From: MKRK01 sp001896915
GTDB taxonomy: Bacteria > Bacillota > Clostridia > Oscillospirales > Acutalibacteraceae
Length of the DNA stretch: 6,366 nucleotides
NCBI GenBank assembly: GCA_937973935.1
Contig: CALJJF010000112.1
Coordinates: 1 to 6,366, forward strand
Direction of reading: 5' to 3'
Of this stretch, positions 1 through 6,366 are shown piece by piece. The first letter of the stretch is position 1. Each line of letters opens with the position of its first letter. A program made the position numbers and the translations under genes. The notes beneath the pieces were generated by a model. That model saw nothing but the letters and a program-made list of their open reading frames with translations, was not told the origin of the DNA and searched no databases.

Positions 1-2
1 CG

Positions 3-1418
3 CTGTTTAAAGTTTCGGTATTGATTAGCATATTATATTTTGGTTATGCTGCTTTTATGGGATATTCCCCATATTTGTTTTATTTGATGACCCTTCTTGG
101 GTCGGGATTGAATATCATTGCATTTATAGGGCTGATCAAAAACAAAGTGAAAAGAGCATCATTCCTTTATGTTTTTTATATGCTTCATGTGCTGAGTGTG
201 GGATTCGTTTTTCTCAATTCTGCCTATCACTTCTCGGTTGTTGAAGAGCAAATTGTCTATGTATCCTCCTTTATTCTTTTCATGGCACTGGTATTTGCAC
301 TGATTCATAAGGTAATCGATGTGAATATCAAAACAAAAGAGGCCAATATGCAGATCAACAAAAACACTGCCTGGATCCGACGGATTGTTGATGTTTCCGC
401 AGAGGTGTTCAGTGCGGAAAATATTGATGATTTCACCCTGAAAACAGCAGAAAACATAAAAAAATTGATTGAGTATGATAGGATTGACAAGCACAACTCC
501 AATCAGTATCAAACGATAGAGACCATTTCCTATGTAGCGGCTGTTTATGAGGAAGATTGCTTTATTGTCAGAAAAGAAGCGGGAAACATCAGTCATTTTA
601 ATATCCATGCATTGAATCAACAAAACAATGTATCGCAACGGGAAACCATGGTGTTCGGAAACACTTATCTTGATGTATATTTTTATCTCGAAAATAAAAT
701 TATGGCAATCATTCATTATGAAGGATTTTTTTACGGCTTTTCAGAAAATATCAAAACCATTTTGGGCATTACCTATTCGGGTCTTGCCATGGCGCTGAAA
801 AATCTGAAGCTTCGTGAGGATATGAAACAAACACAAGAACGGCTGATTTATAATTTTTCAGATATTTCCGAAGCAAAATCTCCGGAAACCGGTCAGCATG
901 TCAAGCGCATTGCCGATTGCGTATATGTTCTCTGTAGGGGAATCGGACTGACACATGAGGAAGCCTCTGTTGTCAGAGAAGCATCCATGATGCATGATGT
1001 GGGTAAAATTGCTATTCCGGAGGAAATTATCTGTAAGGATGGAATGCTGACCACGTCAGAATTCAAGACGATCAAAAAACACACGCAAATTGGATATAAT
1101 ATGCTGGCAAAGGTGCAGGGTGATATGATGCAGGCGGCCGCCATCATTGCATTACAGCATCATGAAAAATGGGATGGAACTGGATACAATGGTTTACAGG
1201 GCGAAGAAATTCATTTATATGGAAGGATTGTCTCGGTTGCCGATGTATTTGACGCATTGTTGAGCAAACGATCTTATAAAAGAGCTTGGAGCATTGCGGA
1301 AGTATATCAATATATGAATGATAAATCAGGAAGTCATTTTGATCCGCAAATTATTAAGGCATTTAATGAGAATTTCAACGAGATGGTCCTTATTTTTAAC
1401 AAATTTTCTGACAATTGA
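3..1418 (+). CDS. Membrane-anchored HD-GYP protein, probable c-di-GMP phosphodiesterase (5' end cut off)
   Basis: Likely hydrolyses cyclic di-GMP at the inner face of the membrane. The frame is open from base 3 with no stop, so the true start lies outside the window; the TTG at 21 sits inside a hydrophobic helix and has no ribosome binding site. The order is: about four membrane helices (bases 3-320), possibly the end of a 7TM-DISM-type sensor; a soluble region (about 350-830) resembling the DUF3369/GAF-like domain often found before HD-GYP domains; then HD-GYP (about 850-1400). Visible motifs are ETGQH (Glu 885-887, His 897-899, probable metal ligands), HDVGKIAIP (HD at 993-998), KKHTQIGYNML, HHEKWDGTGYNG (from 1158) and VADVFDALLSKRSYK. 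The metal-binding residues look complete, so activity is plausible, but the GYP signature reads GYN. It lies 64 bases upstream of the glycosidase-like gene in the same direction, which suggests it regulates that polysaccharide locus. The fold is certain; the N-terminal domain names are tentative. Confidence 0.9.
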   Translation: MFKVSVLISILYFGYAAFMGYSPYLFYLMTLLGSGLNIIAFIGLIKNKVKRASFLYVFYMLHVLSVGFVFLNSAYHFSVVEEQIVYVSSFILFMALVFALIHKVIDVNIKTKEANMQINKNTAWIRRIVDVSAEVFSAENIDDFTLKTAENIKKLIEYDRIDKHNSNQYQTIETISYVAAVYEEDCFIVRKEAGNISHFNIHALNQQNNVSQRETMVFGNTYLDVYFYLENKIMAIIHYEGFFYGFSENIKTILGITYSGLAMALKNLKLREDMKQTQERLIYNFSDISEAKSPETGQHVKRIADCVYVLCRGIGLTHEEASVVREASMMHDVGKIAIPEEIICKDGMLTTSEFKTIKKHTQIGYNMLAKVQGDMMQAAAIIALQHHEKWDGTGYNGLQGEEIHLYGRIVSVADVFDALLSKRSYKRAWSIAEVYQYMNDKSGSHFDPQIIKAFNENFNEMVLIFNKFSDN

Positions 1419-1420
1419 AT

Positions 1421-1438
1421 GTGTTTAGCTAAAAACAC
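1421..1438 (+). terminator. Weak AT-rich hairpin between the HD-GYP and glycosidase-like genes
   Basis: GTGTTT (1421-1426) pairs perfectly with AAACAC (1433-1438) around a six-base loop, starting three bases after the HD-GYP stop codon (TGA 1416-1418). The following bases are AT-rich but not a clean T run, and the stem has only two G-C pairs, so this would be a poor intrinsic terminator. It could attenuate transcription or mean nothing. A weak promoter-like pair, TTGAAT (1415-1420) and TATTTT (1439-1444) with 18 bases between, overlaps it; neither reading is strong. The 64-base gap is too short for a c-di-GMP riboswitch. Confidence 0.2.
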
Positions 1439-1470
1439 TATTTTATATAAATTAATCCACATTGATTTAC

Positions 1471-1477
1471 GGAGGTG
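1471..1477 (+). promoter_or_regulatory. Ribosome binding site fixing the TTG start at 1483
   Basis: GGAGGTG lies seven bases upstream of TTG 1483-1485 (counted from the end of GGAGG). An earlier in-frame TTG at 1462 lies upstream of this site and has no Shine-Dalgarno sequence, and starting there would place the site inside the coding region. The protein from 1483 begins with Lys residues followed by a hydrophobic helix, a normal signal-anchor layout. Confidence 0.85.
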
Positions 1478-1482
1478 TTTTT

Positions 1483-3723
1483 TTGAAAACACTGCTAAAA
1501 CCGGTAATCCTCATTATGGTATGCATCATACTTCTTGTTTCCTCATTGTTTTGGGGCTGGTATTTGGTTGCTGTTAAGCCAATCGACATTGTTGTAATCA
1601 ATAAATCGGCGATATCCGAAAAGGGAGCGGATTACAGAAAGCACACCGGCTTATTCTGGATGCTCAAACAACAGAGATATATAAACGAGAATACGAATCG
1701 ATATTTTAATGAGAAAACAGATTATTACGGTGCTTTTTTGAACGAGAAAAAAGAAACAACCTTCAAAAACCTGGATCAGCTTTCTAAAGTGCCCGATATG
1801 GTTTATCTGTCCGATTCATACGGTGACGGGAAAAAGGACAATGCAAACAACGGAATTTCAATGGAAGAGATTGCGGCAGTCAGTGACTGCGTCATCAGAG
1901 GCTCTAGTGTTATCGGTGAATTTAATATCATGTCTTCCCCCACGCCGGAGATTGTCCGCAGCGAAATCGAGGATATTTTTTCGGTGGAATATACCGGCTG
2001 GTCCGGAAAATACTTTAAGAACTTTGCTGACCGCAGTGATTTGCCCGGTTGGCTTCTTTTGCTTTATGAAAAAGAATATGGTGAGAAATGGAACCTGACC
2101 GGGTCAGGACTGATTTTTGTTTCCGATCAGGATGAATTGATTGTCTTAAAATCCGGTACAGATTATACGGGAAGCTCATTGAGGCTGGAAACGGATCCGA
2201 AGTACAAATCTATATTCAAAACGGAAAACGTAAATTTTTACAACTGGTTTGAGGTCATCAAGCCCCGATATGGTTCTGAGGTTGTAGCCAATTACAGGCT
2301 GTCTGTGAATGACAACACAAAGGCTATCTTAACCAAAGCCGGCATTGACACCGTACTTCCTGCTGTTGTGATGAACAATAAGGAGAAAAAAACCTATTAT
2401 TTTGCAGGTGATTTTACGGATTATACAGCCGGCAAAAAATATAACAGCTTTTTATTTGCAGATTTGTTCAATAAAACATTCAGCTTTGACAGACAGGGAG
2501 ATACCGGCAACTTTTATTGGAGATTTTATCTTCCGTTTATGGAGAAGGTGACCAACGATGCCTATCAAAATAAAAATAAGATTGCAAGAGAGAATAAAAA
2601 GAGCATTACGGGAGTACAAATCAAAGATAATACAATAGAGATAAAAGAAGACGGCACATGGAAGCCTTTTGCCATCAAGGGCTTTAACATCAATGGCATC
2701 ATGCCCGGCGCTGTCGATTATCAATACACACAGGATATTGCGATATACCGGGAATGGGTCAAGGCCATCGCAGATATGGGGGGAAATACCGTCAGAGCTT
2801 ATGATCTAATGCCTCCGGCGTTTTATCGGAGCATTGATGAGCACAACAGGAAAAACCCAGATAAAAAGGTATTTTTATTTCAGAATATTGCGATGCCACA
2901 ACATGTCACATTGGCCGATTATACCTCAACTGCCGGCAAGGAAAAATTCGATGCAAACATCATGAATACCATCAAGGCAGTGCATGGCACAGGAAAAATT
3001 CCCGATTATGAAAGCCGAAAGGGCGGTGTATATACCGCTGATGTGTCCCAGTACCTGCTTGGTTATCTTGTGGAAAACGATGTATCTCAGGGAAGCATAC
3101 AAAGCTGTGACACTAAAAATCAGGGCTTTCGGTATAGCGGAACCTATTTTTCCTCTGACACGGGAGCGACCCCGTCGGAAAGCATTCTTGCAGCGATTTG
3201 TGACAAGGCTGTTTCCTACGAAAAAGCAGAATATAAATCTGAGCATCCCATAGGCGCTGTTGGCAATCAAGCACTGTTACCGGGCTCACCCTGGCAAACC
3301 TATGCAAACGGAACCTTCTTCGACGCAACAAAAATAACAGTTTCCAAGGATTTTGCCGCAGGTTATTTTACAGCCTACAGTTTACAGCCGGCTGATAAAA
3401 TGCTGTTGGATAATACCGTGAAATATGCGGACTATAAGGATGAAAGCGGTAGCTTCCCATATGGCGGTTATATCAAAACCATCAAAGGGCTGCAAAAACG
3501 CTATCCCGTTTTAATCGACAAATTCGGTCTGCCCACCAACATGAATGCCCGTGAAGCCGCAACCTCTATCAATGGTCTGTCGGAATATGATCAAGGCAGC
3601 GGAATTGTCAGAATGATGAAAACAATCAAAAAGGAAGGCTATCTGGGCGGTCTGATTTATGAGTTTACCGACTGCTGGAACAGAGTGTCAGATACCACAA
3701 AACCATATACCATCCCGCTGTAG
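1483..3723 (+). CDS. Signal-anchored extracytoplasmic glycosidase-like protein, ended by an in-frame TAG
   Basis: Encodes 746 residues. A short basic start (MKTLLKP) and one hydrophobic helix (about 8-30) place the rest outside the membrane. Residues about 35-390 form a conserved extracytoplasmic domain with recognisable blocks VYLSDSYGDG, FNIMSSPT, YTGWSGKYF, YYFAGDFTDY and FYWRFYLPF. From about 395 (FAIKGFNINGIMPG, then MGGNTVRAYDLMPPAFY) it looks like a TIM barrel of the GH clan A type, with strand-like blocks YLLGYLVEND (Glu531, possible acid/base), PVLIDKFGLPT and GGLIYEFTDCWN (Glu727, Trp732). Where related barrels usually read EFG in the seventh strand, this has Lys680 (codon 3520-3522), so hydrolysis is doubtful. 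The frame stops at TAG 3721-3723, inside a conserved block, and continues in frame to 4506; the intact protein would be about 1,007 residues. Its place between the HD-GYP gene and the HEAT/glycosyltransferase pair suggests a role in polysaccharide modification or export. The family is recognised by pattern only; its substrate is unknown. Confidence 0.85.
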   Translation: MKTLLKPVILIMVCIILLVSSLFWGWYLVAVKPIDIVVINKSAISEKGADYRKHTGLFWMLKQQRYINENTNRYFNEKTDYYGAFLNEKKETTFKNLDQLSKVPDMVYLSDSYGDGKKDNANNGISMEEIAAVSDCVIRGSSVIGEFNIMSSPTPEIVRSEIEDIFSVEYTGWSGKYFKNFADRSDLPGWLLLLYEKEYGEKWNLTGSGLIFVSDQDELIVLKSGTDYTGSSLRLETDPKYKSIFKTENVNFYNWFEVIKPRYGSEVVANYRLSVNDNTKAILTKAGIDTVLPAVVMNNKEKKTYYFAGDFTDYTAGKKYNSFLFADLFNKTFSFDRQGDTGNFYWRFYLPFMEKVTNDAYQNKNKIARENKKSITGVQIKDNTIEIKEDGTWKPFAIKGFNINGIMPGAVDYQYTQDIAIYREWVKAIADMGGNTVRAYDLMPPAFYRSIDEHNRKNPDKKVFLFQNIAMPQHVTLADYTSTAGKEKFDANIMNTIKAVHGTGKIPDYESRKGGVYTADVSQYLLGYLVENDVSQGSIQSCDTKNQGFRYSGTYFSSDTGATPSESILAAICDKAVSYEKAEYKSEHPIGAVGNQALLPGSPWQTYANGTFFDATKITVSKDFAAGYFTAYSLQPADKMLLDNTVKYADYKDESGSFPYGGYIKTIKGLQKRYPVLIDKFGLPTNMNAREAATSINGLSEYDQGSGIVRMMKTIKKEGYLGGLIYEFTDCWNRVSDTTKPYTIPL
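3721..3723 (+). other. In-frame amber codon interrupting the glycosidase-like gene
   Basis: TAG is codon 747 of the frame that starts at 1483. Reading on without any shift gives RKSFWHNALDPEQNYGIMAV, matching a block that in related proteins as I recall them runs P-x-R-R-x-x-W-x-N-x-x-x-x-E-Q-x-F-G. The interrupted position is usually an acidic or polar residue. Single changes from GAG, CAG or AAG would make TAG. No other stop occurs in this frame until 4504-4506. It could be a nonsense mutation, a readthrough or suppression site, or a base error. Confidence 0.9.
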
Positions 3724-3749
3724 CGCAAATCATTTTGGCACAATGCGCT
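3722..3749 (+). other. Six-base inverted repeat overlapping the amber codon
   Basis: AGCGCA (3722-3727), which includes the last two bases of the TAG, pairs perfectly with TGCGCT (3744-3749) across a 16-base loop. The stem has four G-C pairs. An overlapping alternative pairs CAAA (3726-3729) with TTTG (3734-3737). Structures just after a stop codon can favour recoding, but this stretch also encodes conserved residues, and a six-base match at this spacing can easily arise by chance. Confidence 0.3.
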
Positions 3750-4506
3750 TGACCCGGAACAAAATTATGGTATTATGGCTGTAGAGTCTGATCCCACGAA
3801 CCGAAAAGAGGTTATCCTTCGGGAAACCGGTATTGTGGACGAGGTGAAGCTTTCGTCGGACGAAACCTATTTCTATGTGACCATGCTCTTGAAAAACGAC
3901 ATCGATTATCAAAAACAGGCTTTGATTTTAGGCTTTGATACCTACGAACGTAATCTCGGTGAATATATCTACCAAAAGGACTTATTCGGGAACTCCTGGT
4001 CGGGTATGGAATTCATCGTAAAATTTGAAAACCAAAAGGATGCTTCGCTGTATGTCATCCCCAGCTATAATGCGCAAAAGAGTAAATACTTCACCGCCGC
4101 CACCTATGTGGGGGATTATGACTTTGTCAGTAAGCTGAAATATGGAAATTTTGATGCTTCCAACAATCATTTCTATGCAACGGGCACTTCTGTTTTTGTC
4201 CGCATCCCCTGGGCGAGTCTTAATTTTGCCGATCCTTCCAGAAAAATGGTTCTCAGCGACAACAGAGCCGCTGCTGCAATTGCAGCCGATAAATCAGGAT
4301 TACAGACTCAGTTTACCAATGGCATTCTTTTTTCTGTAATCGTATCAGACAAAGAAACAAAGGATACATTATATCTGTTCCCGGCTACCAAAATGTCTAC
4401 GGGCTACAAGGTTTTTTCCTGGGAGCCTTGGGAAAAGCCGTCTTACAAAATGAGGTTGAAAACAGGGTATCATATGATAGGAAGATATTTTGAGGCCATT
4501 GAGTAA
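3724..4506 (+). pseudogene. C-terminal part of the glycosidase-like protein, downstream of the amber codon
   Basis: The frame of the preceding gene continues here, from RKSFWHN to TAA 4504-4506, about 260 residues. The first possible ATG is at 3775 (243 residues), but it falls just after the conserved NYGI block and has no Shine-Dalgarno sequence; the nearest purine run, GGAA at 3756-3759, is too far away. Separate translation is therefore unlikely. The region looks like a beta-rich accessory domain, with blocks LILGFDTYER, SWSGMEFIVKFEN, YVIPSYN and VRIPWASLNFADPS (from 4201). That last block is typical of the C-terminal end of this family, which is the best evidence that both pieces are one protein. 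The sequence keeps normal codon use and has no further stop or shift, so any damage is recent or the part is still expressed by readthrough. It is marked as a pseudogene fragment for lack of its own start; if the TAG is decoded, this is simply the end of one long CDS, 1483-4506. Confidence 0.75.
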
Positions 4507-4530
4507 TTGCCGTTCATATGCCGGAGCAAA

Positions 4531-4537
4531 GGAGGGG
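4531..4537 (+). promoter_or_regulatory. Ribosome binding site fixing the TTG start at 4545
   Basis: GGAGGGG, preceded by AAA, lies nine bases before TTG 4545-4547 (counted from the end of GGAGG). An in-frame ATG at 4518 would put this site inside the gene and has no Shine-Dalgarno sequence of its own. The TTG start also gives a protein that begins directly with its membrane helix, so it is preferred. Confidence 0.8.
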
Positions 4538-4544
4538 AGAGCCG

Positions 4545-5633
4545 TTGTTCGTTTATTTACTGTTTACCATAATATTCATTTGTGTTGTGATTATACTCAT
4601 TGAATACGTCTGGCTCTTTATCCTTGCGCGCAGAAGAGCAAAGCAAAGAAACTTTTATATGGAATCCGTTAAAAAAATCAACGACATGTTTTACGGTGCC
4701 ACCCACAGTCTTTCTGAAGCGAATTTGGTTGATGAAATCATATCCTTAAAAAAATATGTGGGGAATCACGAAGTTCGAATGGACATCATCACGGAATTCA
4801 TCTACAGGTTTTTAATCACGGACGATGATGAGACAGACAAAGAAATCAAAACAAAAGAAAAACAAATTTGCGTCAGAATCTTTCATGAATTGAACCCGAA
4901 TAGTTTTTACAAAAATATGCTGTCCAAAGGCAATCAATTTCAAAAAGCCTTTGCTTGCAGAAAACTAAGTGAATTCAACGCGGTGGAAAATACAAAAACC
5001 ATCCGGGGGTTTACCAATTCCGGTAATATCGAGCTTAAATATCACTCGGTCATGGCTTTGTCCGCATTGGGCGACCATGACGGACTTGTAGCGGCCTTTA
5101 CGGGCGCACCCATTAATAAGAGTAATTTCTCGCACCGTATTATGCTGGAGGTTCTGGATTCCTATACCGGAGACAGGGCGGCATTGGTAAAGGATATTTT
5201 AAAGAAATGCAACGATTATATCAAAAGCATTGTGATTAAATCAGTTGCAAAATATAATGATAGCGAACTTTCGGCGGAATTTCTTGCCGGATTAACCAGC
5301 ACGGATATCAATGTTAAAATCGCAAGCATACGAGCTCTCGGTTCTTTGGGTGATACCCAATATGAGCATGAGCTGATTATCATGACCAATGATAAGGAAT
5401 GGAGCGTCAGGGCGGCCGCTGTGAAGAGTCTTTCCAAATATCATAGCGAAAAGGCTGTACAGGCGATGATCAAAGCTACCCAGGATCAGAATTGGTGGGT
5501 TCGCAATAACGCTGCCAAGACCCTTGTGGATATGGATGAGGGACTGGTATATTCCAAGCAAATCATCAATGGATATGACAGATATGCCGCCGATGCGGTG
5601 AAAAGTGCAATTTATAAAAAATACAAAATATAG
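4545..5633 (+). CDS. Membrane-anchored HEAT-repeat protein
   Basis: Encodes 362 residues from the TTG start (371 if the ATG at 4518 were used). Residues about 2-28 are one hydrophobic helix followed at once by RRRAKQR, so by the positive-inside rule the rest is cytoplasmic. Residues about 40-140 are helical and charged. From about 140 onward the protein is built of paired-helix repeats of the HEAT type: LKYHSVMALSALGDHDGL, VKIASIRALGSLGDTQY, WSVRAAAVKSLSKYHSEKA and WWVRNNAAKTLVDMDEG, with the usual Arg/Ala/Leu spacing. HEAT repeats bind proteins and carry no catalysis here, so a scaffold or adaptor for the adjacent glycosyltransferase is the likely role (inference from context). Its stop codon TAG (5631-5633) overlaps the next gene's ribosome binding site, so the two are probably translationally coupled. 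It begins 38 bases after the preceding stop. No gene name is recognised. Confidence 0.85.
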   Translation: MFVYLLFTIIFICVVIILIEYVWLFILARRRAKQRNFYMESVKKINDMFYGATHSLSEANLVDEIISLKKYVGNHEVRMDIITEFIYRFLITDDDETDKEIKTKEKQICVRIFHELNPNSFYKNMLSKGNQFQKAFACRKLSEFNAVENTKTIRGFTNSGNIELKYHSVMALSALGDHDGLVAAFTGAPINKSNFSHRIMLEVLDSYTGDRAALVKDILKKCNDYIKSIVIKSVAKYNDSELSAEFLAGLTSTDINVKIASIRALGSLGDTQYEHELIIMTNDKEWSVRAAAVKSLSKYHSEKAVQAMIKATQDQNWWVRNNAAKTLVDMDEGLVYSKQIINGYDRYAADAVKSAIYKKYKI

Positions 5634-5638
5634 GAGGG
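5633..5638 (+). promoter_or_regulatory. Ribosome binding site of the glycosyltransferase gene, overlapping the HEAT gene stop
   Basis: GGAGGG shares its first G with the TAG stop (5631-5633) of the HEAT gene and precedes ATG 5643-5645 by five bases (counted from the end of GGAGG). This arrangement favours translational coupling, so that HEAT protein and transferase are made together. Confidence 0.85.
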
Positions 5639-5642
5639 TACA

Positions 5643-6366
5643 ATGAATTATTTAAGACAATTCATCTTAATATTCAACTATATCTGTATGGCATATACAT
5701 TGCTGATTGATATTATCTATTTCTCACAATTGGTTGTGTCCTTCTTTTCTTTGCGAAAAAACAACAAAAAACGACCCAGCACGGATACGGACAGATACAT
5801 TGATTCGGATAATATGATCCCGATATCCGTCATTGTCCCCGCTTATAACGAAGAAGAGAACATTGCAATGCATATTGAAGAATTGATGAGCCTCAATTAT
5901 CCGCTATATGAGCTGATCGTGATCAATGACGGTTCAACAGATCAAACCCATCAGAATATCATCAATCATTACGGTCTGTATGAAATCGACTTTCCCATTA
6001 AAATATCATTGAAAACACAAAAAATAAGAGCAATTTATTATAACCCGGATTTTCCGAATCTGTTATACATAGACAAGGAAAACGGTGGAAAATCCGATGC
6101 CCTCAATGCAGGAATTAACGCATCGTCCTATCCCTTGTTTGCCTGTCTGGACGCAGATTCTATTCTAGAAAAAAATTCGCTGATCGGTCTTGCCATGAAC
6201 TTTATGAAGGATCCGGATACAGTGGCAAGCGGTGGAATGGTACGGATTGCCAACGGCTCCGTCATTGAAAACGGCGAATGGAAAAGCATGAAAATACCCA
6301 AAAGGCACATTCCTTGTTTTCAGATTGTGGAGTATTTCAGAGCGTTCTTGTCCGGCCGTGTCAGCT
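5643..6366 (+). CDS. Processive family 2 glycosyltransferase, N-terminal part (3' end cut off)
   Basis: The ATG at 5643 opens a frame that stays open to the window end, giving 241 residues. Residues about 7-36 are hydrophobic and likely form one membrane helix. The GT2 (GT-A fold) catalytic domain starts at about 60: VIVPAYNEEENI (64-74), VINDGSTDQT (93-102), KENGGKSDALNAGI (145-158), the metal-binding DAD (170-172) and GGMVRIANG (197-205). QIVEYFRAFLSGR (227-239) follows and is typical of membrane-bound processive synthases. About 45 residues separate DGSTD from KENGGK, more than in PgaC/IcaA as I recall them, so it belongs to a related but distinct subgroup. It would transfer a sugar from a UDP-sugar to a growing chain and help export it; the sugar cannot be told. 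The acceptor-site motif (Q-x-x-R-W) and the C-terminal membrane helices would lie beyond 6366. Tightly coupled to the HEAT gene upstream. Confidence 0.92.
   Translation, partial: MNYLRQFILIFNYICMAYTLLIDIIYFSQLVVSFFSLRKNNKKRPSTDTDRYIDSDNMIPISVIVPAYNEEENIAMHIEELMSLNYPLYELIVINDGSTDQTHQNIINHYGLYEIDFPIKISLKTQKIRAIYYNPDFPNLLYIDKENGGKSDALNAGINASSYPLFACLDADSILEKNSLIGLAMNFMKDPDTVASGGMVRIANGSVIENGEWKSMKIPKRHIPCFQIVEYFRAFLSGRVS

Noticed and set aside
159..716. A 185-residue open frame on the minus strand
   Set aside because: It is antisense to the HD-GYP gene, has no ribosome binding site or recognisable domain, and the + strand frame has clear membrane helices and conserved motifs.
1419..1482. c-di-GMP riboswitch before the glycosidase-like gene
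   Set aside because: The gap is 64 bases and lacks the length and the conserved GC-rich helices such a riboswitch needs.
2926..3331. Overlapping open frames on both strands within the glycosidase-like gene
   Set aside because: They are shadows of a + strand frame carrying conserved family blocks; their translations are low in domain character and lack start signals.
3775..4506. An independent gene starting at ATG 3775
   Set aside because: There is no Shine-Dalgarno sequence, the ATG lies just after a conserved block, and homology continues upstream in frame through the TAG.
1134..5419. Two GCGGCCGC octamers (1134-1141 and 5412-5419) in AT-rich DNA
   Set aside because: Both fall on alanine-rich codon pairs inside clear genes and have no flanking similarity; coincidence.

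Overview
The window looks like a piece of a low-GC Gram-positive (Firmicutes, probably clostridial) chromosome. The base composition is AT-rich (about 40% GC by eye). Ribosome binding sites are strong GGAGG types, two genes appear to start with TTG, and the proteins resemble firmicute families. All genes are on the + strand with gaps of 9 to 64 bases, so the whole window reads as one exopolysaccharide-type operon. Both ends are cut inside genes. No RNA gene, mobile element, CRISPR array or long non-coding stretch was seen.

Layout: (1) bases 3-1418, the 3' part of a membrane-anchored HD-GYP protein, a probable cyclic-di-GMP phosphodiesterase; (2) bases 1483-3723, a signal-anchored extracytoplasmic protein with a glycosidase-like TIM barrel; (3) bases 3724-4506, the C-terminal part of that same protein, separated from it only by one in-frame TAG at 3721-3723; (4) bases 4545-5633, a one-helix membrane protein with a cytoplasmic HEAT-repeat domain; (5) bases 5643-6366, the N-terminal 241 residues of a processive family 2 glycosyltransferase, running off the end.

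How they may work together (inference): the glycosyltransferase polymerises and exports a polysaccharide, the HEAT protein sits on the cytoplasmic face beside it as a scaffold or adaptor, the glycosidase-like protein acts outside the membrane on or with the emerging polymer, and the HD-GYP protein lowers c-di-GMP to control the process. The polymer cannot be named from this window.

The most notable observation is the split gene. Conserved family sequence runs straight across the TAG with no frame change, and the downstream piece has no start signal of its own. Either the gene is recently broken, or the amber codon is read through or suppressed, or the base is a sequencing or strain-level variant. 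The same protein also has Lys where a retaining glycosidase of this fold would be expected to carry its nucleophile Glu.
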